Assembly: GCF_000429085.1 (NCBI RefSeq)
Contig: NZ_AUBE01000012.1
Location: 177,429-241,428 of the forward strand
DNA: 64,000 bases
Source of the DNA: Streptomyces flavidovirens DSM 40150
Lineage (GTDB): Bacteria > Actinomycetota > Actinomycetes > Streptomycetales > Streptomycetaceae
Reading direction: 5' to 3'
Positions 7,651 through 15,617 of the stretch are shown in pieces. The translations under genes were made by a program, and so were the position numbers. The notes beneath the pieces were generated by a model, which saw only the letters and a list, made by a program, of their open reading frames with translations, had not been told where the DNA came from and searched no databases. Each line of letters starts with the position of its first letter. The stretch's first letter is position 1.

Positions 7651-8742
7651 GTGCGTAGTGTCGGAGTGGAGGAGGAGCTCCTCCTGGTGGATGCGCGGAC
7701 CGGTGAGCCGCAGGCGCTGTCCACGGCGGTTCTGGCCGCCGTGTCCAGGGAGAGCAGCGGTGAGCCGGAGGTCTTCGAGGCCGAGCTGCACCGGCAGATG
7801 CTGGAGTTCGGTACCCGGCCGCAGACCGGGATGGGCGACCTCGCGGAGGAGATCGTCCGCTGGCGGGCGGAGGCCGCGCGTCATGCGGAAGACATCGGCG
7901 CGGCGGTGGTCGCCCTGGCCACGTCTCCGCTCCCCGTCAGCCCGTCCATCGGAAGCGGCGAGCGCTACCAGTGGCTGGAGGAGCAGTTCGGACTCACCAC
8001 ACAGGAGCAGCTCACGTGCGGCTGCCATGTCCATGTGTCGGTGGACTCCGACGAGGAGGGCGTCGCCGTCCTGGACCGGATCCGGCCGTGGCTGTCCGTG
8101 TTGCTGGCGATGAGCGCGAACTCCCCGTTCTGGCAGGGCAAGGACAGCCGGTACAGCAGCTATCGCAGCCGGGTGTGGGGCCGGTGGCCGTCGTCCGGGC
8201 CGGTGGAGATCTTCGGCAGCGCCGACCGCTACCACGAGCAGGTGGACGACATGCTGGGCACGGGGGCGCTGCGGGACAAGGGGATGATCTATTTCGACGC
8301 CCGGCTGTCACACCACTACCCCACCGTGGAGGTACGGGTCGCCGACGTGTGTCTGGATCCCTCGACCACGGTGCTCGTGGCCACGCTGGTCCGGGGTCTG
8401 GTGGAGACGGCGGCCCGCCAGTGGCGGGCCGGGGAGCCGCCCGCACGGCACGGCGTCGGGTTGCTGCGACTGGCCGCCTGGCGAGCCGGACGGTCAGGGC
8501 TGGAGGGGGAGCTGATCCATCCGGTCACGATGCGTCCCGCGCCGGCCGAAGTGGTGGTGCGGGCACTGTTCGATCATGTCCGGGACGCTCTGGAGGACAG
8601 CGGTGACGTGCTTCCCGCCCAGGAGGGTCTCGCCGCGCTGCTCAAGGGGGGAAACGGGGCGCGCGTCCAGCGTGATCTGCTGAGCCGGAGCGGTGGTCTG
8701 CGAGGTGTCGTCACCGAGTGCGTGAGCAGGACCCGTGGGTAG
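7651..8742 (+). CDS. YbdK-type carboxylate-amine ligase (glutamate-cysteine ligase family 2)
   Basis: A 363-residue GCS2/YbdK protein, paralogous to the one at 491-1585. After GTG 7651 it reads R-S-V-G-V-E-E-E-L-L-L-V-D. The conserved H-V-H-V-S-V, S-A-N-S-P-F-W-Q-G and R-W-P-S-S-G-P blocks follow, then V-E-V-R-V-A-D-V-C. These form the ATP/Mg site of a gamma-glutamyl-type amide ligase, but the natural substrate is unknown. The frame is open for 32 further codons, but those encode Pro/Arg-rich sequence; the GTG start with a GGAGAGG site gives the family length. It stands alone about 200 bp after ku. Confidence 0.88.
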   Translation: MRSVGVEEELLLVDARTGEPQALSTAVLAAVSRESSGEPEVFEAELHRQMLEFGTRPQTGMGDLAEEIVRWRAEAARHAEDIGAAVVALATSPLPVSPSIGSGERYQWLEEQFGLTTQEQLTCGCHVHVSVDSDEEGVAVLDRIRPWLSVLLAMSANSPFWQGKDSRYSSYRSRVWGRWPSSGPVEIFGSADRYHEQVDDMLGTGALRDKGMIYFDARLSHHYPTVEVRVADVCLDPSTTVLVATLVRGLVETAARQWRAGEPPARHGVGLLRLAAWRAGRSGLEGELIHPVTMRPAPAEVVVRALFDHVRDALEDSGDVLPAQEGLAALLKGGNGARVQRDLLSRSGGLRGVVTECVSRTRG

Positions 8743-8777
8743 GCCACGGGTCCGGGCGAGTCACGGGTCAAGGCGAG

Positions 8778-8978
8778 TCACGGGTGGTCGGGCTGCTGGT
8801 CGGGCGGCGTCCCGCCGCCTTCTCCCCCGCCCTTGTTCCCCTTGTCGGTCCCGTGGGCCTGCTTGCTGCCGCGCGTACCGGACTGACCGGACTGGGAGGC
8901 CTTGAGTTCGGCGCTGTCCTGCGGGGTGGCGCCTCCCTTGTCGCTGCGCCGCTGTTCGGGCTGCTGTGGATTCGGCAT
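8778..8978 (-). CDS. Small hydrophilic Gly/Gln/Lys-rich protein
   Basis: A 66-residue, highly charged, low-complexity protein (M-P-N-P-Q-Q-P-E-Q-R-R-S at the start, then Gly/Ser/Lys runs, ending P-D-Q-Q-P-D-H-P). It has no predicted membrane segment or recognisable domain and looks intrinsically disordered. I do not recognise a family with a known function. ATG at 8978 follows GAGCAGGGATCGG. Codon use is high-GC, as in its neighbours. It lies downstream of the cyclophilin gene on the same strand, but a strong hairpin at 9074-9104 separates them. Confidence 0.6.
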   Translation of the reverse strand: MPNPQQPEQRRSDKGGATPQDSAELKASQSGQSGTRGSKQAHGTDKGNKGGGEGGGTPPDQQPDHP

Positions 8979-9073
8979 TCCGATCCCTGCTCTCTCTGAT
9001 CGAGACGTACCTACGCCCTGCGCGTTCCCACGCACAATGGAGGCAACACATCCGAACAGGGGCAAATGTGGGT

Positions 9074-9104
9074 GCGCCGGCCGACGAGTGACGTCGGCCG
9101 GCGC
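9074..9104 (-). terminator. Hairpin downstream of cyclophilin gene
   Basis: A perfect 13-bp stem (GCGCCGGCCGACG and its complement) closes a 5-base loop AGTGA. It begins 22 bp after the cyclophilin stop at 9127 on the minus strand. There is no clear U-tract, as is usual in Streptomyces terminators. Confidence 0.7.
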
Positions 9105-9126
9105 GCTCACGGGGGGGGGAGAAGGA

Positions 9127-9624
9127 TCAGACGACGCCGGACTCGGCGATGGTGACCTTGGCCTTCGGCTTGCCGCTGGACGTGCCGTAGCTCTCGATCT
9201 TCTTCACGAGCTCCATGCTCGCCTCGTCGGCCACCTCGCCGAACACGACGTGCTTGCCGTCCAGCCACGGCGTGACCACGGTGGTGATGAAGAACTGCGA
9301 GCCGTTGGTGTTCCGGCCGGCGTTGGCCATCGACAGCAGGCCCGGCTTGTTGTGCGTGAGCTTGAAGTTCTCGTCGGCGAACTTCTCGCCGTAGATGCTC
9401 TTGCCGCCGGTGCCGTCGCCCCGCGTGAAGTCGCCGCCCTGCAGCATGAACGCGGGGATGATCCGGTGGAAGGAGGAACCGGCGTAGCCGAAGCCCTTCT
9501 CGCCGGTGGCCAGCGCGCGGAAGTTCTCCACCGTCTGGGGGACCACGTCGTCGAACAGGTTGAAGGTGATCCGCCCGGCGGGCTCGTCGTTGATGGTGAT
9601 GTCGAAGTAAGCCTTGATCGTCAT
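9127..9624 (-). CDS. Cytosolic cyclophilin, peptidyl-prolyl cis-trans isomerase
   Basis: A 165-residue single-domain cyclophilin A type protein without a signal peptide, so it is cytoplasmic. The catalytic and cyclosporin-contact blocks are all present: F-H-R-I-I-P-A-F-M-L-Q-G-G-D-F (Arg and Phe of the active site), M-A-N-A-G-R-N-T-N-G-S-Q-F-F-I-T, W-L-D-G-K-H-V-V-F-G. It catalyses cis-trans isomerisation of Xaa-Pro bonds during protein folding. ATG at 9624 gives the standard length. It is probably monocistronic, with a hairpin just downstream. Confidence 0.96.
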   Translation of the reverse strand: MTIKAYFDITINDEPAGRITFNLFDDVVPQTVENFRALATGEKGFGYAGSSFHRIIPAFMLQGGDFTRGDGTGGKSIYGEKFADENFKLTHNKPGLLSMANAGRNTNGSQFFITTVVTPWLDGKHVVFGEVADEASMELVKKIESYGTSSGKPKAKVTIAESGVV

Positions 9625-9849
9625 GGTTCTATCCTGACATCCCGGACGGCATCCCGTGCATCCGGCACCCGTGGAGGCGTTTCGGGAGTCCGCCGGCGAG
9701 GCCGATGGCATATGCCACAAGCACCACCGTATCGAGTGTTGCCAAATGCCTTACGGGCCGTTCCCCGCTGTGCCACAGTCGTAACTGGTCCATCCATACT
9801 GGCCCATCCATCCAGACCTGGCCCGGCCGCGCGTGTATCGGAGTACGAC

Positions 9850-11271
9850 ATGCCGTCCCATCTGTTCGCGGACCGTCCGGCGTCCCAGCCACCTGAGCGG
9901 GGCTCCGTCGACGCACTGATCTCGCAGACCCGTCGGCTGCGTGTCGACGTGGACGCGGTGCGCCGGGACGCGGTCGCGGTGGACGACGAAGACCCGCAGG
10001 GGCGCTGGCAGCGGGCACTGTGCGACCTGGCGGTTCATCAACTCGACGATCTGGGCGCCCACTTGGGACAGCTCAAGGCCGGGCTGCCCGCCCGGGCCGG
10101 GGAAGCACCGGCCGGCCGGCCCCCGGCCGCCATGGGCACGTCGTTACTCAGCCGGGTCGGCAGCGCCGAGTGGAACCTCCTGACCGACGAGGCGAGCTGG
10201 TCCGACGAGCTGTACGAGATCTTCGGCCGTACGCCCGAGAGCGGGCCACTGACCCTCGACGAGCTGCCGTCCATGCTGTTCGCCGAGGACCAGGGCTTCC
10301 TCGCCGCGATGGTCACCGACTGCCTGGTCGACGGGAAGCCGATCGACGGCGAGTTCCGCATCGTGCGCGCCGACGGCGTCGTACGGACCCTTCACATGAT
10401 GGGCGAGCCGGTACTCGACTCGGACGGCTGCACCGCCTCCATGTGGGCGGTGCTGCGGGACGTCAGCGAGCTGCGCCGCAGCCAGCGGGCGGTGCACGAG
10501 ACCCGTGACTCGCTCCAGCACCAGCAGCACATCGCGCGGACCGAGCACCGGATCGCGGTCGAGCTGCAGGAATCCGTACTGCCGCCCTGGCGCGGTTCCC
10601 TGCGGCTCCCGCACGGCGGCCCCGCCGCACTCGACCTCGCCGCCCACTATCTGCCGTCCACGTCGAGCGCGATGATCGGCGGCGACTGGTACGACGCGCT
10701 GGAGCTGCCCGACGGGCAGACCCTGCTGACCGTCGGCGGCCTGACCGGCCACGGGGTCACCGCCACCTCCCAGATGGCCATGCTGCTCGGTGCGCTGCGC
10801 GGGATGGCCGTGGCCGGCATCGCGCCCGGAGCTCTGATGGGGCATCTCAACCAGCTCCTGGAAGCGTCGACCCAGCCGGCGCTCGGCAGCGCGATGTGCT
10901 GCCGCTACGACCCGGCCACCCGGCTCCTCACCTGGGCGCACGCGGGGCACCCCGCCCCGCTGCTGTTCCGCGACGGGACGGGGCGCCCGCTGACGCCGCC
11001 CGAGGGCGTACTGCTCGGGGCGACATCCGGTGCCTCGTACGAGCAGGCCGAAGCGCGGCTGCGCCCCGGCGACCTGCTGGTCCTGCACACCGACGGGCTC
11101 TCGCGCCGCAGTCCCACCGACGGTGCCGGTCCTTCCAGGCTGCTGGATCTCGCGCCGCGTTTCGCCGGGGCACGCAGCGCGCAGGAGTGCGTGCGGCTGA
11201 CCGTGGAAGAGTTCGGCGAGGCGGAGCGTGAGAACGACGCGTGCGTGCTGATCGCCCGGGTCGCCGCGTAG
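9850..11271 (+). CDS. PAS-SpoIIE serine phosphatase with altered metal site
   Basis: A 473-residue cytoplasmic signalling protein. Residues ~20-90 are helical, ~100-215 form a PAS fold (W-S-D-E-L-Y-E-I-F-G-R-T-P), then a short coiled linker leads to a SpoIIE/PP2C phosphatase domain (~235-473). Such phosphatases dephosphorylate anti-anti-sigma factors in partner-switch modules. The first metal-binding motif G-G-D-W-Y-D is intact (Asp279). The second, normally V-G-D-V-x-G-H-G, reads V-G-G-L-T-G-H-G, so the metal-ligand Asp is Gly297. The distal H-T-D-G-L and N-D-A motifs are present. Activity may therefore be reduced or metal use changed. No anti-sigma or anti-anti-sigma gene is adjacent. ATG 9850 was chosen because upstream sequence is unrelated to the fold. 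Confidence 0.85.
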   Translation: MPSHLFADRPASQPPERGSVDALISQTRRLRVDVDAVRRDAVAVDDEDPQGRWQRALCDLAVHQLDDLGAHLGQLKAGLPARAGEAPAGRPPAAMGTSLLSRVGSAEWNLLTDEASWSDELYEIFGRTPESGPLTLDELPSMLFAEDQGFLAAMVTDCLVDGKPIDGEFRIVRADGVVRTLHMMGEPVLDSDGCTASMWAVLRDVSELRRSQRAVHETRDSLQHQQHIARTEHRIAVELQESVLPPWRGSLRLPHGGPAALDLAAHYLPSTSSAMIGGDWYDALELPDGQTLLTVGGLTGHGVTATSQMAMLLGALRGMAVAGIAPGALMGHLNQLLEASTQPALGSAMCCRYDPATRLLTWAHAGHPAPLLFRDGTGRPLTPPEGVLLGATSGASYEQAEARLRPGDLLVLHTDGLSRRSPTDGAGPSRLLDLAPRFAGARSAQECVRLTVEEFGEAERENDACVLIARVAA

Positions 11272-11346
11272 GCGCACAGGCGCGTAAGCGGTAGGCGCCC
11301 GTAGTGGTGGTCTTGTAGTCGTGGTTGTGGTTGTGGGGCAGCTGGT

Positions 11347-12834
11347 CTAGATGCCGGCGCTCCTGTTCGTCTTCTTGACGGGCAGCGCGCGCTTGATCTC
11401 CTCGCGCAGGTCCTCGATCTTCGGGTAGCCGGCGTACTCACCGGTGAGCCGGTACATCTGGCGCAGCCGGTCCCACGTGCGGTGCGACGACGTCTCCCCC
11501 ATCGACACCAGTGCAAGGCGTGCGTACCGGTCGGCCTGTTCCGGGTCGTCCGCGATGAAGCACGCGGAGGCCAGCGAGAGGTAGTCGAAGATCTTTGACC
11601 GCTGCCTGCCGCCCGCCCGGAGGTCGAGCGCCTGCTTGGCGTGCCGCTGTGCGGTGATCGCCGCCGAGGGGTCGTGCTCCGCGAGCGTCCGGAAGGCGAG
11701 GGCCTGCATACCGTGCATGTCCGCCTCGTCGAACATCTGCATCCAACTCGGCGGCGGGACATCGCCCTTGTCCGATACGAACAGTTCCTCCGCCTCCCCC
11801 AGTGTGCGCCGCATCGCCTGGCCGCGGCCCATGGCGGCCTGCGCCCAGGCCTCGATGGTGTGCAGCATGGCGCGGGTGCGGGGGAGCATCTCGTCGCCGG
11901 ATCCGGACTTGGCGAGCTTCATCAGGTCGAGGGCGTCGTCGGGCTTTCCGAGGTGCACCATCTGGCGGGCCGCCCGCGAGAGGGCCTCACCCGCGCGGGG
12001 GCGGTCGCCGCCTTCGCGGGCCGCGTGGGCGGCGATGACGAAGTACTTCTGGGCGGTGGGTTCGAGGCCGACGTCGTGCGACATCCAGCCTGCGAGAACC
12101 GCCAGGTTGGCGGCTACGCCCCACAGCCGGCGCTGGAGGTGGTCGGGGTGGTGGTAGGCGAGCATGCCGCCCACCTCGTTGAGCTGGCCCACTACGGCCT
12201 TGCGCTGGAGGCCGCCACCACGGGCGGCGTCCCAGGCGCGGAACACTTCGACGGATCGCTCGAGCTCTTCGATCTCCTGCGACCCGATGGGGGCGGCCTC
12301 GTAGCGGTCGTACCCAGCGGGGTCGGCGTGCAGGGGATCGTCGGTGCGTGGAGCGTCGGCCGTCAGAGCGGGGTCGGTGTGCAGCCAGTCGTGCATGGCG
12401 CTGCTGAGTGCGGAGCCTGCGGCGAGCGCGGCGCCCGCGCCCACCAAGCCGCGGCGGTTGAGCATGAGGTCCATTCCCGTGAATTCGGTGAGGACCGCTG
12501 CCGTCCGTTCGGGCGCCCACGGAAGACCGTCGGGATTCTTCACGTTCCTGACGTCTCGCCGTTTCCCCGTGCGCCCGTGCCGGTCGAACCCGAGGTCCTC
12601 GATGGTCACGACACGGCCGAGTCGCTCGGTGAACAGAGCTGCCAGCACTTTGGGCACGGGATCGCGTGGGGCTTCCCCCATGTCGATCCAGCGTCGTACG
12701 CGCGAGGTGTCGGTGGCCAGCTGCGGGTGGCCCATGGCCGCCGCCTGCCGGTTCACCAGTCTCGCGAGTTCGCCCTTGGACCAGCCGGCGAGGCCGAAAA
12801 GGTCTGCCAGGCGGGTGTTGGGTTCTCCGGTCAC
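11347..12834 (-). CDS. NsdA-like TPR regulatory protein
   Basis: A 495-residue protein of the Streptomyces family that includes NsdA, a negative regulator of antibiotic production and sporulation. Residues ~5-75 form a helix-turn-helix-like domain (L-F-G-L-A-G-W-S-K-G-E-L-A-R-L-V, then V-R-R-W-I-D-M-G-E). A hydrophobic Gly/Ala segment near residue 135 (L-N-R-R-G-L-V-G-A-G-A-A-L-A-A-G) resembles a Tat-like or buried segment seen in the family. The rest is alpha-helical tetratricopeptide repeat. GTG at 12834 starts the conserved region directly; the frame upstream is not conserved-looking. The gene diverges from a phosphotransferase gene. I recall a similar neighbourhood for nsdA, but there are several paralogues, so the symbol is withheld. 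Confidence 0.75.
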   Translation of the reverse strand: MTGEPNTRLADLFGLAGWSKGELARLVNRQAAAMGHPQLATDTSRVRRWIDMGEAPRDPVPKVLAALFTERLGRVVTIEDLGFDRHGRTGKRRDVRNVKNPDGLPWAPERTAAVLTEFTGMDLMLNRRGLVGAGAALAAGSALSSAMHDWLHTDPALTADAPRTDDPLHADPAGYDRYEAAPIGSQEIEELERSVEVFRAWDAARGGGLQRKAVVGQLNEVGGMLAYHHPDHLQRRLWGVAANLAVLAGWMSHDVGLEPTAQKYFVIAAHAAREGGDRPRAGEALSRAARQMVHLGKPDDALDLMKLAKSGSGDEMLPRTRAMLHTIEAWAQAAMGRGQAMRRTLGEAEELFVSDKGDVPPPSWMQMFDEADMHGMQALAFRTLAEHDPSAAITAQRHAKQALDLRAGGRQRSKIFDYLSLASACFIADDPEQADRYARLALVSMGETSSHRTWDRLRQMYRLTGEYAGYPKIEDLREEIKRALPVKKTNRSAGI

Positions 12835-12896
12835 TTCAAGCCCCCAGGTTCTCGGCTGATTTCGACAGTAGCCCCGTGTCAGATGCGCCGGGGATA

Positions 12897-12916
12897 TTCG
12901 CCAGGGTTCGCCAGGG
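12897..12916. repeat. 10-bp tandem direct repeat in divergent promoter region
   Basis: TTCGCCAGGG occurs twice in tandem, with a third degenerate copy (TCCGCCA) directly after. It lies 63 bp upstream of the NsdA-like start, in the 238-bp region shared with the divergent phosphotransferase gene. It could be a regulator-binding site for either gene. Confidence 0.4.
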
Positions 12917-13072
12917 TCCGCCACATGGTGTGCCACCCGCAGACGGGTGTCAGGTAAGAAAGCGCCACCCCGTTCCGGCGACCGGCCGGCATTCCCCAGG
13001 GTGTTGACCGGTTGCCGGGGCGGGTGGCGCACGTGACACGTAACTCGTCGGCGCGCGAAGGGATCTGTCCCC

Positions 13073-14224
13073 ATGTACACAGCATCGTCCTCCGTGTCCG
13101 CCCCGCCTCGGCCGTACCGTCCAGTGGCGACGGGCAGCGGACCGTACCTCGACCCCAACCACGCCGGCGGAGCGTCACTCGGCACGGGCCGGGCCCGGCG
13201 CGCGGCGGCAGGGCCGGGTTCCCAACCGCTCAGCGGGAGACTCGACTTGTCCGGCCCCCAGGGCGCGCAGCTGAGGAAGGCCATTGCCTCGGTGCACCGG
13301 ATCTGCCCGGAGTTCAATCCGGTACAGGTGCTGCGCCGCAGTGGACGTTCCGTACTGCTCGTCGGCACCACAGGCCGCGCGACCGCGGTCGCGAAGTGCT
13401 TACTGGATCACTCGCCCGCGTGGGCGGAGAGGTTCCAGCACGAAATAGCTGCCTACCGCGCCTTCGTCCGGCACCGCCCACCCGTGCGCGTGCCACGGCT
13501 GATTGCCGCGGACCCCGACCACTGCACCCTGGTCATCGAGCGGATGCCCGGCCGGGCCGCGGCTCTCACCCGGCATCCGGCGGAGGCTCCGCCGCGCGCC
13601 GATCTGCGGGCCGTGCTCGGCGCGGTCACGCGGGTCAACGCGTGGCGGCCGCCGCCCGGCATCTTCGAGGCGCCGCTCGACTACGCCTCACGGATCTCCC
13701 GGTACCACGCGCTGGGCCTGCTCACCGACCGGGATCTGGGGGATCTGCAGAAGCTCCTCCACGGGGTCGCGCACGCGGCCGGCGGCCGCCAGAGCATGGG
13801 CCAGTTCTGTCACGGCGACGCGCTGCTCTCCAACATCCTCATGTCGCCGGCCGGTCCCGTACTGGTCGACTGGGAGCACGCCGGCTGGTACTTGCCGGGG
13901 TACGACCTGGCGACACTGTGGGCGGTGCTGGGTGACGCTCCGGCTGCGCGGCGGCAGATCAGTCAGCTGGCGCAGGCGCCGGGCACGGCCTCGCGGGACG
14001 CGTTCCTGGTGAACCTGATGCTCGTACTGACGCGGGAGATCCGTACGTACGAGACCGCTGTCCAGCGCACCATGCGCGAGGCCCCACCCGTGGGCGGGGC
14101 GACGGGGCAGGTGCCGGCGGGTGGCGTGTCGACCGGTGAGGAGCAGCGGCTGCTGCTGCGGCGGCTGCACGACGACTGCGCGATGGCCCGGCGGGCGGTT
14201 CGCGCGGCTGTCGGCACCCGCTGA
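13073..14224 (+). CDS. APH-family phosphotransferase
   Basis: A 383-residue protein with the aminoglycoside phosphotransferase/choline kinase fold. The catalytic-loop motif reads C-H-G-D-A-L-L-S-N-I-L with Asp249 as general base. The metal-binding motif L-V-D-W-E-H-A-G follows about 20 residues on. The A-V-A-K-C-L-L-D segment near residue 105 supplies the ATP-binding Lys. The first ~60 residues are Pro/Gly-rich and look disordered, so the true start could lie further in; ATG 13073 is the first clear choice. The substrate is unknown. Most Streptomyces members are not resistance enzymes. It diverges from the NsdA-like gene, and a strong hairpin lies downstream. Confidence 0.8.
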   Translation: MYTASSSVSAPPRPYRPVATGSGPYLDPNHAGGASLGTGRARRAAAGPGSQPLSGRLDLSGPQGAQLRKAIASVHRICPEFNPVQVLRRSGRSVLLVGTTGRATAVAKCLLDHSPAWAERFQHEIAAYRAFVRHRPPVRVPRLIAADPDHCTLVIERMPGRAAALTRHPAEAPPRADLRAVLGAVTRVNAWRPPPGIFEAPLDYASRISRYHALGLLTDRDLGDLQKLLHGVAHAAGGRQSMGQFCHGDALLSNILMSPAGPVLVDWEHAGWYLPGYDLATLWAVLGDAPAARRQISQLAQAPGTASRDAFLVNLMLVLTREIRTYETAVQRTMREAPPVGGATGQVPAGGVSTGEEQRLLLRRLHDDCAMARRAVRAAVGTR

Positions 14225-14249
14225 CGAATTGGACAAAAGAGGGGGAACG

Positions 14250-14289
14250 CACTGGCCCACCCGGTGATCGTCAACCGGGTGGGCCAGTG
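14250..14289 (+). terminator. Strong hairpin terminator after phosphotransferase gene
   Basis: A perfect 16-bp stem (CACTGGCCCACCCGGT and its complement) with an 8-base loop, 25 bp after the phosphotransferase stop. There is no U-tract. Confidence 0.8.
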
Positions 14290-14477
14290 GCATGGGCCAG
14301 CGCTGTGGCCGGTGGCCATGAGCGTACGGCTGAAGTCGGAGCGCATGAGGGTGATGTCCTGAGGCCGGTGGCGGGTGGGCTTCGGCACAATGGGCGGTGT
14401 CACCCGCCCGCGTGCCGAAGCCGCGGCACCGGGCGCCGGCGACGGAGGCTCGCAGTACCCGGCCGGAAGGAAGCACG

Positions 14478-15491
14478 ATGAGCACGGACGGCAACACCGC
14501 GTACGGGAAGAAGACCTTCAAGCGGTCGAAGAGCCACTTCGCGGACCGCGTCACGGCCAACGGCAGGGACGGCTGGCCCGTCGAGGCGGGCCGCTACCGA
14601 CTCGTGGTGAGCCGCGCCTGCCCCTGGGCGAGCCGGGCGGTGGTCTCGCGGCGGCTGCTCGGCCTGGAGGACGCCGTTTCCCTCGCCGTCGCGGATCCGG
14701 TCCAGGACGACCGGAGCTGGCGGTTCACCCTCGATGCCGGGGGCCGCGACCCCGTACTGGGCATCCGCTACCTCGGCGAGGCCTACGACGCGCGGGAGAA
14801 GGGCTACCCCGGAGGGGTGAGTGTCCCGGCGCTCGTGGACGTACCGAGCGGCAAACTGGTCACCAACGACTACCAGCGGATCACGCTGGACTTCGCCACC
14901 GAGTGGACGGCGTTGCACCGGCCGGGTGCGCCCGATCTCTACCCGAAGCCGCTGCGCGGGGAGATCGACGAGGTCATGGAAGGCGTCTACCGCGACATCA
15001 ACAACGGGGTGTACCGGGCGGGCTTCGCGACGGACCAGCGTGAGTACGAGGACGCCTGCCGGGACGTGTTCCGGCGGCTCGGCCTGCTGTCGCAGCGGCT
15101 CGCGGACCGCCGTTATCTCGTCGGGGACACCATCACGGAGGCGGACATCCGGCTCTTCACGACGCTCGTGCGGTTCGACGCGGTCTACCACGGACATTTC
15201 AAGTGCAACCAGTGGAAGCTGACCGAGGACCCTGTGCTGTGGGCGTACGCGCGGGACCTTTACCAGACGCCCGGTTTCGGGGACACCGTCGACTTCGACC
15301 ACATCAAGCGCCATTACTACCAGGTGCACACCGGCATCAACCCGACCGGGATCGTGCCGCTGGGGCCGGATCTGTCCGGGTGGCTGACCCCGCATCACCG
15401 GGAGGAACTGGGCGGGCGTCCGTTCGGTGACGGTACGCCGCCGGGACCGGTGCCGGCGGCCGAGCGGGTCCCGGCGGCGGGCCGGCCGTAA
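14478..15491 (+). CDS. Glutathionyl-hydroquinone reductase/ECM4-like GST-fold protein
   Basis: A 337-residue protein of the omega-GST-like YqjG/Ecm4 group. The thioredoxin-like half contains R-A-C-P-W-A-S with the nucleophile Cys48, the C-P-W-A signature of glutathionyl-hydroquinone reductases. The all-helical half carries D-T-I-T-E-A-D-I-R-L-F-T-T-L and C-N-Q-W-K-L. Actinobacteria lack glutathione, so mycothiol is the likely thiol; this is inference. Reduction of thiol-conjugated quinones is the family activity. ATG 14478 has a GGAAGGAAG site. The frame is open upstream without a good site. It is monocistronic by spacing. Confidence 0.88.
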   Translation: MSTDGNTAYGKKTFKRSKSHFADRVTANGRDGWPVEAGRYRLVVSRACPWASRAVVSRRLLGLEDAVSLAVADPVQDDRSWRFTLDAGGRDPVLGIRYLGEAYDAREKGYPGGVSVPALVDVPSGKLVTNDYQRITLDFATEWTALHRPGAPDLYPKPLRGEIDEVMEGVYRDINNGVYRAGFATDQREYEDACRDVFRRLGLLSQRLADRRYLVGDTITEADIRLFTTLVRFDAVYHGHFKCNQWKLTEDPVLWAYARDLYQTPGFGDTVDFDHIKRHYYQVHTGINPTGIVPLGPDLSGWLTPHHREELGGRPFGDGTPPGPVPAAERVPAAGRP

Positions 15492-15617
15492 CCGATTCCC
15501 GCGGAGCTTTGGCGCGGGGTGGGGAAAGAGCGCACTTGCCGTACTTGGACGTGCGCCCAGGGTGGCTCCGGGGGAAGCTGGACGCCCCTGCTGACCCGGT
15601 GCGTACGAGAGGTGCCG

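Noticed and set aside
13073..14224. Aminoglycoside-resistance enzyme
   Set aside because: Only the generic APH catalytic motifs are present, and the context is a developmental regulator. No evidence for a drug substrate.
14250..14289. Possible attachment site or regulatory palindrome
   Set aside because: Position right after a stop, perfect 16-bp stem and no integrase nearby make a terminator the simpler reading.
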